Assembly: GCF_014642835.1 (NCBI RefSeq)
Contig: NZ_BMJA01000002.1
Coordinates: forward strand, 285,713-349,712
Direction of reading: 5' to 3'
Length of the DNA stretch: 64,000 nucleotides
DNA from: Dyella nitratireducens
Lineage (GTDB): Bacteria; Pseudomonadota; Gammaproteobacteria; Xanthomonadales; Rhodanobacteraceae
Made by a program: the position numbers and the translations under genes. This document shows positions 8,643-17,222 of this stretch, in pieces; position 1 is the stretch's first letter, and every line of letters starts with the position of its first letter. The notes under the pieces were generated by a model, which was not told where the DNA came from, searched no databases, and saw only the letters and a list, made by a program, of their open reading frames with translations.

Positions 8643-8830
8643 ATATGTTTCAGGCGGCGCTGATCGTTTGATGGATGGACGTCCAAACAAAACGGGGGGG
8701 CATGCGTTGTCGTTGCTTCCCTCGCTGCATACCGCGCCAGCCAAGCGACCGCGTCGGCTCTTGGCACCTAATCTCGCAGATCCCCTCCAGATAAGGGGAG
8801 AGGGTTCTGGTTTGCGGGTGCGATGAGCTT

Positions 8831-9901
8831 TTACGCCGCGCGCAATACGCGGCTGTACGCATGCACTTCGTCCACCAGCACCTTGACGTGCTCGGGATCA
8901 ACTTCCGGTGTGACGCCATGACCCAGGTTGAAGACATGCCCGGGATGATTGCCATAGCTGTCGAGTACCCGGCGCACTTCGCGCCGAATCACTTCGGGGT
9001 TGGCACGCAGCACGACCGGATCGAGATTGCCTTGCAGCGCGACCTTGCCGCTCACCGCTTCGCGCGCATCGGCAAGATCGATGGTCCAATCCACGCCGAG
9101 TGCGGCACAACCCGTCCTGGCCATCTCGGCCAGATGTGCATTGGCACCTTTGGAGAACAGGATTAACGGCACTTCGCGTGCATGCGCATCACTCTTTAGT
9201 GCGTCGGCAATCTGCGCCATGTAGCGCAATGAGAATTCACGATAGGCCGACGGCCCCAGCATGCCGCCCCATGTATCGAAGATCATCAGTGCTTGCGCAC
9301 CCGCGGCTGCTTGGGCGCTGAGGTAAGCGGCCACGGAGCGCGCCAGTGTGTCGAGCAACTGGTGCGCCAGCGCGGGCTCGTTCCAGCACATGGCTTTGGC
9401 TGTCGCGAAATCGCGGGAACCTTCGCCTTCCACCATGTAGCAGGCAAGTGTCCAGGGGCTGCCGGAAAAACCGATCAGCGGTACGCGGCCGGCCAGTTCG
9501 CGGCGGATCACGCGCACGGCATCCATCACGTAGCGCAGCTCGCCTTCCATATCCGGCACGCCCAAGCGTTCCACGTCGGCGCGTGTGCGGACTGGATGGG
9601 CGAATTGCGGACCTTCACCTTGTGCGAAAGAAAGGCCCAGGCCCATCGCATCTGGAATAGTCAGGATGTCGGAGAACAGGATGGCGGCATCCAGCTCGTA
9701 GCGCTCCAGCGGTTGCAGCGTGACTTCGCAGGCCAGCTCGGGGTTGGTTGCCAGGGCCATGAAGCTGCCGGCCTTGGCGCGCGTGGCGCGGTATTCGGGC
9801 AGGTAGCGGCCGGCCTGGCGCATGACCCATACGGGTGTGGTATCGACGGGCTCGCGGCGCAGGGCGCGCAGCAGGTGATCATTCTTCAACGGTATAGACA
9901 T
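8831..9901 (-). CDS. hemE: Uroporphyrinogen decarboxylase
   Basis: 356-aa cytoplasmic enzyme that removes four carboxyl groups from uroporphyrinogen III to give coproporphyrinogen III in heme synthesis. The diagnostic N-terminal signature [16 protein letters not shown] is at residues 22-37. [16 protein letters not shown] and the aspartate-containing [10 protein letters not shown] follow, and the C-terminus has [16 protein letters not shown], all standard for HemE. Length is normal for the family. It lies 3 bp downstream of the small WGR gene, so the two are probably transcribed together. Confidence 0.97.
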   Translation of the reverse strand: MSIPLKNDHLLRALRREPVDTTPVWVMRQAGRYLPEYRATRAKAGSFMALATNPELACEVTLQPLERYELDAAILFSDILTIPDAMGLGLSFAQGEGPQFAHPVRTRADVERLGVPDMEGELRYVMDAVRVIRRELAGRVPLIGFSGSPWTLACYMVEGEGSRDFATAKAMCWNEPALAHQLLDTLARSVAAYLSAQAAAGAQALMIFDTWGGMLGPSAYREFSLRYMAQIADALKSDAHAREVPLILFSKGANAHLAEMARTGCAALGVDWTIDLADAREAVSGKVALQGNLDPVVLRANPEVIRREVRRVLDSYGNHPGHVFNLGHGVTPEVDPEHVKVLVDEVHAYSRVLRAA

Positions 9902-9904
9902 GTT

Positions 9905-10168
9905 TTATCGACGTCCGTAGGGGCCATCTACCCCTTGGGCAAAGACCACGCGATAGCCGCGTTTGAGTTGGGCATCGCGCACTTTTTCGAAGGCGGCGAT
10001 GGCTTCATCGCGCTCCAGGTATTGATCGCGCTTGAGCGTGGCGCGGCCGCCCTGCGTGCCGGATTCGCGGTAGAGCGTCCAGCCTCCGAGCAGATCCTGC
10101 TCCAAGACGATCTGGACGTAGCGCGGCGGCTCGGCCGAGGCGGGCATGGTTTGCAGGTAAAGGCGCAT
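9905..10168 (-). CDS. WGR domain-containing protein
   Basis: 87-aa protein consisting of little more than a WGR-like domain: RYVQIVLEQDLLGGWTLYRESGTQGG with the aromatic-Gly-Gly core, then a helix (RDEAIAAFEKVRDAQLKRGY) that closes the fold. WGR domains occur in PARPs and some regulators and are thought to bind nucleic acids; stand-alone bacterial versions have no settled function. I start it at ATG 10168, after AGGAC; upstream in-frame starts would add residues with no domain match. The stop is 3 bp before hemE, so the two genes look like an operon. Confidence 0.7.
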   Translation of the reverse strand: MRLYLQTMPASAEPPRYVQIVLEQDLLGGWTLYRESGTQGGRATLKRDQYLERDEAIAAFEKVRDAQLKRGYRVVFAQGVDGPYGRR

Positions 10169-10297
10169 GGCGTCCTGTATGGCGGTGCGGCGACAAGACC
10201 GCAGGCAGACCATTTTAGAGGGCCGGCGCCCTGCTAGCGAGAGTGGATGCCCGGGCATGAGCTGGATATGAGATGCCGGGCGGGTCTGGCGGTGGCC

Positions 10298-11320
10298 CTA
10301 GACGAGATGAGCGAATGCGCGATCGTCCGCATCCTTTTCGGCAAACTGGGGCGAGTAGCGTTGGGTATCGTGTTCAAGCCAGTCGAAATAGCCGCGCAAC
10401 CAGTCCTTCAGGCCTGCGATATAGGTATGCAAGCAATGATCTGCGTTCTGTTCCGTGGCGGCGGCAAGGACAAGGAATTGGTCGATCTCCGTGCGTATTC
10501 TTGCGGCGGCGTAGTCAAAGGCATGTTGTAGCGAGCGTTCCTGGGCCGCGTAGACAGTCACCATATTCCAAAACTGACCAGGCTGTTTCATTTCCACGTC
10601 TACGCTGTGGGTATCGTTGCTCCAGCAGACAATGTTGTTGACCTGAAGACGCAGTTGCTGCACTTCCGGCCGGGAAAGAACAGCGGCGGGCAGCGGGGCA
10701 GCGTTGGCGGGATCGATCAGGTCAAGGGTTGGATACACACCGCCCATGTACCGCCGGACGGTTATGTACGTTTGCATGGCGGGTGGTTGGCCATTCAGAT
10801 GATTCAGGATTTGCAGGCCGGCCACGGTTGCCCACAATCGCATGCCGTGCGCGAATCGCTCAAAGTGTTCCGCGGGCAGCAATTGTCTGAGGCGTTCGCA
10901 TACATCGAGCCACGCCGTCTCACCGTATACGGGTTTTTCGCTCAGGCAATGAAGATCCATGACGTCCAGCATGGCGGTCAATTGAGGGACGGTGGACGCA
11001 GAGATACGGTCGACGCGATCAACGAACAGATCGTCGATCAGGAAAAAACAGGCGATGTAATCGGCGATGGCTTGCAACAGGCGGCGTTCCGCATGGGGAT
11101 AGCAGCGTGCAGCCAGCCATGCAAAGCGTGCCCTAACCGTGCGGCGGCGGTGTTCTTCGTTGAGAAACAAGCCATGTGCCTGCGCCCAGTCGAGCATGGC
11201 GCTTTCTATCTGCTCAGCCTTGGGTGCGCAGGCCGAAGGCCAGGGAATGTCGAAACGCGGGTGGGACGGAAGGGCGAGTGAGGCCGGGGTGTCGGCAACG
11301 GGCGACAAGGGCGTATTCAA
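10298..11320 (-). CDS. Class I terpene synthase (cyclase)
   Basis: 340-aa protein with all class I terpene cyclase landmarks. The metal-binding Asp-rich motif is D96-D97-L-F-V-D101 (in FFLIDDLFVD). The NSE motif is N235, S239, E243 (NDTHSVDVE). An Arg (R189) sits exactly 46 residues before the NSE Asn, where the pyrophosphate sensor is found. An RY pair (321-322) lies about 80 residues after it. Length matches bacterial sesquiterpene synthases. It would cyclise a prenyl diphosphate using Mg; the product cannot be predicted. The start is TTG 11320 behind CCGGAGAAA. No prenyltransferase or P450 adjoins it, and it is flanked by hemE/WGR and aroB. Confidence 0.85.
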   Translation of the reverse strand: MNTPLSPVADTPASLALPSHPRFDIPWPSACAPKAEQIESAMLDWAQAHGLFLNEEHRRRTVRARFAWLAARCYPHAERRLLQAIADYIACFFLIDDLFVDRVDRISASTVPQLTAMLDVMDLHCLSEKPVYGETAWLDVCERLRQLLPAEHFERFAHGMRLWATVAGLQILNHLNGQPPAMQTYITVRRYMGGVYPTLDLIDPANAAPLPAAVLSRPEVQQLRLQVNNIVCWSNDTHSVDVEMKQPGQFWNMVTVYAAQERSLQHAFDYAAARIRTEIDQFLVLAAATEQNADHCLHTYIAGLKDWLRGYFDWLEHDTQRYSPQFAEKDADDRAFAHLV

Positions 11321-11739
11321 GGCGGTTTCTCCGGCAGGCAGATGCAGATCCTTGGGTGTCCTTTGCCAGGGAATGCAGGAGGCGGTGTCGCCCCTTGTGT
11401 TGCCGTCGGCGCGTCACCGGTATCCAGCGTCTCCCTGCAGGGAGCTGATTGCAGCACTTGAAGCTTGAGCGGCCCTGACTCGGCGATCAGGGGTGTAGCC
11501 AGTTGTCTTGCCGATGCATGGAGCGAGCGAAGCGTGTAAGGCTCGCCGTATGGCATTCGAAATGTGGTTCTTGCCGCAGATGGCGAGGGTTGATCCACGG
11601 CATCGACAGTTTCTGCCGAACTGCACTCAATAGAACGTCAACAACGCCCATGAAAAGAGTTAAGCACGCTCTATGACGTGCTCTTTTGCAACGAAGTGAG
11701 TGCGTTTGGGTGCCGTGTGCCTGAACGACTGTGACCCGC
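11321..11739. other. Intergenic region between aroB and the terpene synthase
   Basis: No convincing gene. Short minus-strand frames (for example 11317-11598) lack family features and a good ribosome site. A hairpin-like palindrome at 11653-11687 (AAAAGA...GCACG / CGTGC...TCTTTT with a bulge) could terminate aroB transcription. The terpene synthase promoter must lie in the remainder, but I cannot fix it. Confidence 0.5.
11653..11687. terminator. Possible terminator after aroB
   Basis: AAAAGA-GTTAA-GCACG, an 8-base loop, CGTGC-TCTTTT. The outer A/T run and inner GC stem resemble a bidirectional intrinsic terminator, but the arms are separated by a bulge. It lies about 50 bp past the aroB stop. 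Confidence 0.3.
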
Positions 11740-12837
11740 TTACATGGCTTCGCGCAGCACCGCGAGAACGTCTGCCTCGTCGACACCCGAGATGATTTCT
11801 GCAAGCCCGATACCGTGCCACAAGATCAGCCGCAGCGTACCGGCAGTGTTCTTCTTGTCCAGCCGCATCAAGGCCAGCAACTGTTCCGGGTCGTAGCCGG
11901 TGGGAACGTCGGTCGGCAGGCCAATGGCTTTGAGCAACTGCTCAAGACGCAGCGTGTCGGTGCTATGGCTCATGCCCAAACGTTCGGAAAGCCGTGCCGC
12001 CAGCAGCATGCCGACAGCCACGCCTTCACCGTGCAGTAGCGTGGTGTAGTGGCCTGCCGTTTCCAGCGCATGGCCGAAGGTATGGCCCAGATTGAGCAGC
12101 GCCCGTTCGCCTTGCTCGGTTTCATCGCGTGCCACCACGCCGGCCTTATAGCGCACCTTGGTGGCGATGGCCTGTACGAGGGCGGTTTCATCGCGCGCCG
12201 CGAGTGCCTGCGCGTGTTGTTCCAGCCAGTTGAAAAAGATGGCATCGCCGATGGCAGCGCCTTTGATCACTTCAGCCATGCCAGCGCGGTATTCGCGTGC
12301 AGGCAGGCTGTCCAGCGTGCCGATATCGGCCACCACCGCACGCGGCTGATGAAATGCGCCGACCAGGTTCTTGCCGGCGGGAAGGTTGACGCCGGTCTTG
12401 CCGCCGACGGAGGAGTCCACCATCGACAGCAAGGTCGTCGGCATCTGGATGAAGTCGATGCCACGCATCCAACAAGCTGCGGTGAAGCCGGCAAGGTCGC
12501 CTACCACACCGCCGCCCAAGGCAATGATGCAGGCATCGCGCGTTGCGCCGAGTGTGGCTAGTGCTTCCAGTGCAAGACCGACATTGGCGAAGCTCTTGTG
12601 CGCTTCGCCATCCTCGAGCAGGAACGAAGACCAGTGCAGTCCGTCCAGTCCGCGTGTTAGGCGCTCCAGATAGAGCGGTGCGATGGTGCGGTTGCTGATC
12701 ACCAGTGCGTGTCTGCCGCGCAGCATGGCGCGCCAGCGGGCATGATCATCGAGCAGGTCGCGGCCGATCCATACGGTGTAGCTGCGTTCGCCAAGCGTGA
12801 CGTGGATGGTTTCCTGGGGCGTAGTAGTGCTCATCAT
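11740..12837 (-). CDS. aroB: 3-dehydroquinate synthase
   Basis: 365-aa enzyme of the shikimate pathway that converts DAHP to 3-dehydroquinate using NAD and a divalent metal. NAD and metal signatures are present: ALGGGVVGDLAGFTAACWMRG, PTTLLSMVDSSVGGKTGVNLPAGKN, the metal-ligand Glu in AGMAEVIKG and His in NLGHTFGHALE and HGEGVAVGM. The reading frame continues upstream, but the real start is ATG 12837 or the directly following ATG 12834. The first overlaps the aroK stop in an ATGATGA arrangement, so the two are translationally coupled. The order aroK-aroB is the usual bacterial one. Confidence 0.97.
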   Translation of the reverse strand: MMSTTTPQETIHVTLGERSYTVWIGRDLLDDHARWRAMLRGRHALVISNRTIAPLYLERLTRGLDGLHWSSFLLEDGEAHKSFANVGLALEALATLGATRDACIIALGGGVVGDLAGFTAACWMRGIDFIQMPTTLLSMVDSSVGGKTGVNLPAGKNLVGAFHQPRAVVADIGTLDSLPAREYRAGMAEVIKGAAIGDAIFFNWLEQHAQALAARDETALVQAIATKVRYKAGVVARDETEQGERALLNLGHTFGHALETAGHYTTLLHGEGVAVGMLLAARLSERLGMSHSTDTLRLEQLLKAIGLPTDVPTGYDPEQLLALMRLDKKNTAGTLRLILWHGIGLAEIISGVDEADVLAVLREAM

Positions 12838-13376
12838 GCGGCTTGTCGATTCCAGTGCTGTTCCAGCAATGCCATGCAACGCTCGCTGGCAGCAGCAACG
12901 CCTTCGTTGTCCGGGCCGGGCGAGACGGTCAGATCGGTGATTTCGGCATATAGCGAGGTACGCGCTGCTGCCATCGCTTCCAGCTTTTGATGTCGATCGG
13001 CATCTGCCAGCAATGGGCGCGACGTATCGAGTGCAAGCCGTTGCAACTGCACCGGCACGGTCGCCTGCAGCCATACCACATAACCACGTTCTGCCAGGGT
13101 GCGGCGGTTGGCCGGATCGAGCACCGCCCCGGCTCCACTGGCCAACAGTACACCGCGGCGACCGCTACACTCCTCCAGCATGGCGCGTTCGCGCCGGCGA
13201 AAACCGGCTTCACCTTCGATGTCGAAGATGGTGGTGACGGAAACGCCGGTGACGCGCTCGATTTCCTGGTCGAGATCGATAAACGGCATGCCATAACGTG
13301 CCGCGAGCTGCCGACCGATGGAGGTTTTGCCTGCACCGGTGGGGCCGATCAGGAACAGGTTGCACGAAGGATTCAT
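12834..13376 (-). CDS. aroK: Shikimate kinase
   Basis: 180-aa P-loop kinase that phosphorylates the 3-OH of shikimate. Walker A is GPTGAGKTSIG at residues 11-21. FIDLDQEIE supplies the Mg-binding Asp pair region; GFRRRERAML carries the substrate Arg (FRxxE); and LASGAGAVLDPANR is the shikimate-binding glycine motif, though the family usually has GGG here and this protein has SGAG. The lid follows with DTSRPLL. It is the first gene of the aroK-aroB operon. The divergent SDR gene begins only 40 bp away, so that gap must hold promoters for both sides. Confidence 0.95.
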   Translation of the reverse strand: MNPSCNLFLIGPTGAGKTSIGRQLAARYGMPFIDLDQEIERVTGVSVTTIFDIEGEAGFRRRERAMLEECSGRRGVLLASGAGAVLDPANRRTLAERGYVVWLQATVPVQLQRLALDTSRPLLADADRHQKLEAMAAARTSLYAEITDLTVSPGPDNEGVAAASERCMALLEQHWNRQAA

Positions 13377-13416
13377 GCGTGGATATTAGCAAGCGAGTCG
13401 ACAATCAGGTGGGCGG

Positions 13417-14262
13417 ATGGCCGAACGGATCTTGATCGCCGGCTGCGGCGACCTGGGTGAGCGCGTCGCGCGCTTGCTGCTGGCGCGGGGTGGCGAGGTC
13501 TATGCGCTGCGCCGCAATCCTCCTCGTGGTGACGATGGCATTCATTGGCTGTCCGCAGACCTGGCCAGTCCGGAAACGCTCACTGTCTTGCCCGAAGGGA
13601 TCACCCGGCTGATCTTCACGCCGGCTCCGGATGCGCGCCAAGCGGATGTCTACCGCGCCGTTTTTCTCGACGGTTTGCGCAATGTGTTTGATGCCCTGGA
13701 TACCCGCTCGTTGCAGCGCATGTTGTTCGTGTCATCCAGCGCGGTGTATGGCGAACACAGCGGAGAGTGGGTGGATGAAGCCACGATGCCCGCGCCGTTG
13801 AGCTTCAATGGCCGGATTTTGCGGGAGGCCGAGCTGGCGTTGTCGGCGTATCCAGTTGATTCGATCGTGCTGCGTCTTGCTGGTTTGTATGGACCGGGGC
13901 GCCTGCAGCTGATTGATCGTCTGCGTGCAGGGCAGGTGAGTGCGCCGCGGCACCCCAGGCACTGGGCCAATCGAATTCACGTCGATGATGCTGCAGCCGC
14001 GATCGTGCACCTGCTTATGCTGCACGATCATCAAGCGGTGTATCTGGGAACGGACGATACGCCGTTGCCGATGGACGTTCTTTACGACGATCTCGCCGCT
14101 TTGATCGGTGCGCCGAAGGTTCCTGATGGGCCTTCACCCACAGGTATCGGCAGCAAGCGGCTCAGCAACGCAAGGTTGAAGGCCAGCGGCTTTCGCTTTC
14201 GCTGGCCGGATGCACGCATGGGTTACGCGGCATTGTTGGATAAGCCCCTGCCATCGGCTTGA
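13417..14262 (+). CDS. NAD-dependent epimerase/dehydratase family (SDR) protein, YeeZ-like
   Basis: 281-aa atypical short-chain dehydrogenase-fold protein. The N-terminal nucleotide motif is IAGCGDLGERVARLL, with GCGDLG in place of GxxGxxG. The catalytic-type Ser-Tyr region is VSSSAVYGEHSG, with no YxxxK at the usual spacing (the later NGRILREAE replaces it), as in the YeeZ group. LRLAGLYGPGR and NRIHVDDAAAAIVHLL are typical of extended SDRs. Substrate unknown. It starts at ATG 13417 and is divergent from aroK. Confidence 0.8.
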   Translation: MAERILIAGCGDLGERVARLLLARGGEVYALRRNPPRGDDGIHWLSADLASPETLTVLPEGITRLIFTPAPDARQADVYRAVFLDGLRNVFDALDTRSLQRMLFVSSSAVYGEHSGEWVDEATMPAPLSFNGRILREAELALSAYPVDSIVLRLAGLYGPGRLQLIDRLRAGQVSAPRHPRHWANRIHVDDAAAAIVHLLMLHDHQAVYLGTDDTPLPMDVLYDDLAALIGAPKVPDGPSPTGIGSKRLSNARLKASGFRFRWPDARMGYAALLDKPLPSA

Positions 14263-14271
14263 TAGCTGGGA

Positions 14272-15024
14272 TCAACTTTCCGGAGTATCGGGCGTCGGCC
14301 GACGCTTCGCCTCATGATGCGGTTCGGCGCTCTGCGAGGTAAGTTGTTCCTCGATGCCATACTTGATGAGGTCTGCATCGCGGCTGATGCCGAGCTTGCG
14401 CATCGCACTCATCTTCTGCGTGCTCACCGTTTGCTTGCTGCGTTCGAGGCGGCGTGCGATTTCGCTGATGGTGAGGCCCGACACGTACAGCCGCACCACT
14501 TCCAGCTCCCGGGTGGAAAGATGGCGTGCGCGTGATGACGTACTGGCTCCTTGAATACCATGCCGCTGCACTACGGCTTCAATGCCGGGCGAAAGATAAC
14601 GCTTGCCGGCGAGCGATGCGTAAAGCGCCGTGGTGAGATATTCCAGTGGATCGGCCTTGCTCAGAATGCAGTTGACGCCTTGTGCCAGCAACGTGCGAAT
14701 CACGTCGGCATTGTTCATCATGGTCAAGGCGATCAGGTGGACGTTCGGAAAGCGGCGACGGAGCAGGCTGAACAGCGTGACCCCATCGCCATGGCTGCCG
14801 CCAGGCATGGCGTAGTCCGAGACGACGACGTCGACGGATTGCTTCTCCAGCAAATCCACCAGCACGGTCGAGTTGCTGGCGATGCCGACAATGCGTACGT
14901 CCGCTTGGCCTTGCAGTTCGTGCAGAAGTCCGGCCAGCAGCAGAGGATGATCGTCAGCGACCACCACGCGGACTTCGCGCTCACTGGTTGACTGGGTTTC
15001 GTGGGTTGATTTCGTGGACGTCAT
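14272..15024 (-). CDS. LuxR-family response regulator, RcsB-like
   Basis: 250-aa transcription factor. The receiver domain (about residues 18-145) has the acidic pair in VVADDHPLLL, the phospho-acceptor Asp in VVVSDYAMPGG (the RcsB-like form of this motif) and the conserved Lys in ILSKADP. A C-terminal LuxR helix-turn-helix follows (LSTRELEVVRLYVSGLTISEIARRL...KQTVSTQK). No histidine kinase is adjacent, so it is an orphan within this window. It is convergent with the SDR gene, 9 bp away. About 275 bases upstream, up to 15299, contain no gene and should hold its promoter. Confidence 0.88.
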   Translation of the reverse strand: MTSTKSTHETQSTSEREVRVVVADDHPLLLAGLLHELQGQADVRIVGIASNSTVLVDLLEKQSVDVVVSDYAMPGGSHGDGVTLFSLLRRRFPNVHLIALTMMNNADVIRTLLAQGVNCILSKADPLEYLTTALYASLAGKRYLSPGIEAVVQRHGIQGASTSSRARHLSTRELEVVRLYVSGLTISEIARRLERSKQTVSTQKMSAMRKLGISRDADLIKYGIEEQLTSQSAEPHHEAKRRPTPDTPES

Positions 15025-15299
15025 GCTGCACAGCTCTTAAGTGTTTTCCTAACGCTGCCGGCTGCGCCGGGGAATCATTCGGCAGCGGCGCAGCGCCCCA
15101 CATGCGTGGGTGGGTGTGTCATCGTTGGAGTCCTGGCCTTTGACGAAAAATGCGAGCGAATCGTCTGCGCGGCGGTACGGCTTTCACCAGGATTTGCTGT
15201 TCGTCGATTATGGTCAGACGAAACCTTCGGACAATAGAACTTTTCCGAAATGCATCGGCGCATGGGAAGGCGCGGAATGACTGGCGCGAAGCGCTGTTT

Positions 15300-16130
15300 T
15301 CAATTGTGGCTGAGGCCCATCACGTGATGATGGGTGTCATATTCGACGCAGGTGTCGGCCAGCACCGGCAGTGTGGCCAGGGCATGTCGGCTAAGTCGCT
15401 CGAAATGAAGCAGAAATCGTTGCATGGCCGTTGCGTCCATCGCCAGTGGTGCGCCGCGTGCCAGCAGATCCTTCTCGGTTTCGCTGCGCCATTCGCGGAT
15501 CACTTCCCAGTTCGGTGCCTGCAGCACGATCAGGGCATCCAGCTTGCGCCACACCGGCTGGTACGCGCGCAGCTGCTTATTCACCCAATGGCGCCAGCGG
15601 CCGTCCGGATCTTCGGTACGTTCCAGTTCGTTTACCGGATCTTCCAGCGCGCTTTCCAGTTGCGGCCTGAGGCCGAGCGCCCAGCCTTCCACCACCACCA
15701 GGCGCGGTGGACGGGTGGTGTGCGGCCAGCGTGAAGGTGGCATGCGCGTATCGCGGCCCTTGTCGAAACGCGGCCAGGTCACTGGAAATTTTTCTGAAGC
15801 ATTGGGCAGGGCTGCCAGCACGGAAAGCAGCAGTTCGATTTCATGCGTGCCGGGCACGCCGCGCGTCTTCAGCAGCGGGTGCACCTGATGGGCGAGCGCC
15901 TCGCGTTCGCTGCGCGAGTAGTAGAAGTCGTCCAGTGCGAGTACTTCCGTCGGCCAGCCACGATGGTCGGCCTGGGCCTTGATCACACGCGCCAGGGTGC
16001 TTTTGCCGCTGCCCTGCAGGCCGGACAGACCAAGCACATACGGCCGCTGCACCCGCGCGATACGGCCGGCGTAATGATCCAGCAAGTGACCCGCGAGGGC
16101 CTCGTTCTGCGTGCTAGCATCATCCTTCAT
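15300..16130 (-). CDS. P-loop kinase, D-glycerate 3-kinase-like
   Basis: 276-aa protein with Walker A GLSGLQGSGKSTLA at residues 34-47 and LALDDFYYSRSER, which matches the uridine-kinase/phosphoribulokinase-like fold. PRFDKGRDTRMP and VVVEGWALGLRP are typical of the plant/bacterial D-glycerate 3-kinase group. It would phosphorylate D-glycerate to 3-phosphoglycerate, feeding glycolysis. The substrate is assigned by family resemblance only. It is divergent from pdxH with a 40-bp gap. Confidence 0.72.
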   Translation of the reverse strand: MKDDASTQNEALAGHLLDHYAGRIARVQRPYVLGLSGLQGSGKSTLARVIKAQADHRGWPTEVLALDDFYYSRSEREALAHQVHPLLKTRGVPGTHEIELLLSVLAALPNASEKFPVTWPRFDKGRDTRMPPSRWPHTTRPPRLVVVEGWALGLRPQLESALEDPVNELERTEDPDGRWRHWVNKQLRAYQPVWRKLDALIVLQAPNWEVIREWRSETEKDLLARGAPLAMDATAMQRFLLHFERLSRHALATLPVLADTCVEYDTHHHVMGLSHN

Positions 16131-16170
16131 CGCGTAATCATGACGTGCGCCGGCTACGATTCAAATACCC

Positions 16171-16758
16171 ATGCTCAAACCCGAGATCCTTGACACTTTC
16201 AACACCTTGCTGGATCAGGCCGTGGCCAGTGGCGACCCGGAGCCCAATGCCATGACCCTGTCCAGCGTTGACGCCGCGGGACGGGTCAGCTCGCGCATCG
16301 TACTGCTGAAAGGGGCGGATCAGCGCGGGTTTCGCTTCTTCACCAACTACGAGAGCGACAAGGGCGTGCAGATCGAAGCGCACCTGCAAGTTGCCCTGTG
16401 TTTCCACTGGAAGCGCCTGCGCGAGGGCATACAGGTGAGAGTGGAAGGCTTGGCGCGCAAGCTCACGGCAGAAGAATCCGACGCCTACTTTGCAAGCCGC
16501 CCGCGCGGCAGCCAGATTGGCGCATGGGCGTCGCTGCAATCGCAGACCCTGGCGGCGCGCGAGATGTTCGAGCAACGCGTCGCGCATTACGAGCAGCAGT
16601 TCGCAGACCGCGAAGTGCCGCGCCCGCCGCACTGGGGCGGGTACCTGGTGGAACCTGACATGGTGGAGTTCTGGTACGGCGCCAACTTCCGTCTGCACGA
16701 GCGCGTACGTTGGGACCGCCACGGCCAGACCTGGACCCATCGTCTGCTCTACCCATGA
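16171..16758 (+). CDS. pdxH: Pyridoxamine 5'-phosphate oxidase
   Basis: 195-aa FMN enzyme that oxidises pyridoxine or pyridoxamine 5'-phosphate to pyridoxal phosphate with oxygen. The FMN-binding motifs are SSRIVLLKGADQRGFRFFTNY and LCFHWKRLREGIQVRVEG; the PLP-contact region is SRPRGSQIGAWAS; and the C-terminus has WGGYLVEPDMVEFWYG and RLHERVRW...WTHRLLYP, which is the characteristic PdxH ending. Length is normal. The yjbQ homologue follows 13 bp later. Confidence 0.96.
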   Translation: MLKPEILDTFNTLLDQAVASGDPEPNAMTLSSVDAAGRVSSRIVLLKGADQRGFRFFTNYESDKGVQIEAHLQVALCFHWKRLREGIQVRVEGLARKLTAEESDAYFASRPRGSQIGAWASLQSQTLAAREMFEQRVAHYEQQFADREVPRPPHWGGYLVEPDMVEFWYGANFRLHERVRWDRHGQTWTHRLLYP

Positions 16759-16771
16759 GGAGAAGCGCGCC

Positions 16772-17212
16772 ATGACCCGAGCCACACCTGCGGAACATGT
16801 CGCGCAAAACGGCTTCACCGTGCACACGCGCGGACGCGGCTTCAGCGAGGTCACCGACAAGGTGGCGGAGCTGGTTGCGGTCAGTGGCGTGCACACCGGC
16901 ATCGTCAACGTCTTCACCGCGCATACCAGTTGCTCGTTGTTGATCAGCGAAAACGCCGATCCCTCCGTGCGTGCTGATCTGGAGCGCTGGTTCACCCGCG
17001 CCGTGCCGGATGGCGATGCGATCTTCCAGCACGACGCCGAAGGCCCCGATGACATGCCCTCCCACGTGCGCGCCATCTTGACTGGCGTGAGTCTGACCAT
17101 CCCCGTGCACGGCGGCAAGCCGCAGCTGGGCACCTGGCAGGGCATTTACTTGTGGGAGCACCGGGTTGATCCGCACCAGCGCAAGGTCGTGGTGACGGTG
17201 TTTGGACATTGA
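16772..17212 (+). CDS. YjbQ/UPF0047 family protein
   Basis: 146-aa protein of the YjbQ family, sometimes named secondary thiamine-phosphate synthase because the E. coli protein has weak activity of that kind; its true role is unsettled. The conserved blocks are present: GIVNVFTAHTSCSLLISENADP with the His used in metal binding, DDMPSHVRAILTG, and GTWQGIYLWEHR near the end. The start at ATG 16772 follows GAGGAGAAG. It lies in tandem with pdxH, so a shared transcript is likely. Confidence 0.88.
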   Translation: MTRATPAEHVAQNGFTVHTRGRGFSEVTDKVAELVAVSGVHTGIVNVFTAHTSCSLLISENADPSVRADLERWFTRAVPDGDAIFQHDAEGPDDMPSHVRAILTGVSLTIPVHGGKPQLGTWQGIYLWEHRVDPHQRKVVVTVFGH

Positions 17213-17222
17213 TGACACATGC

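Noticed and set aside
9293-10237. 314-aa plus-strand frame opposite hemE and the WGR gene
   Set aside because: Covers two well-supported minus-strand genes and has no recognisable motif.
11317-11598. 93-aa minus-strand frame upstream of the terpene synthase
   Set aside because: No ribosome site, no family, low-complexity composition; the terpene synthase has its own ribosome site.
15150-15734. 194-aa plus-strand frame opposite the glycerate-kinase-like gene
   Set aside because: Shadow frame; the minus-strand gene has a clear P-loop.
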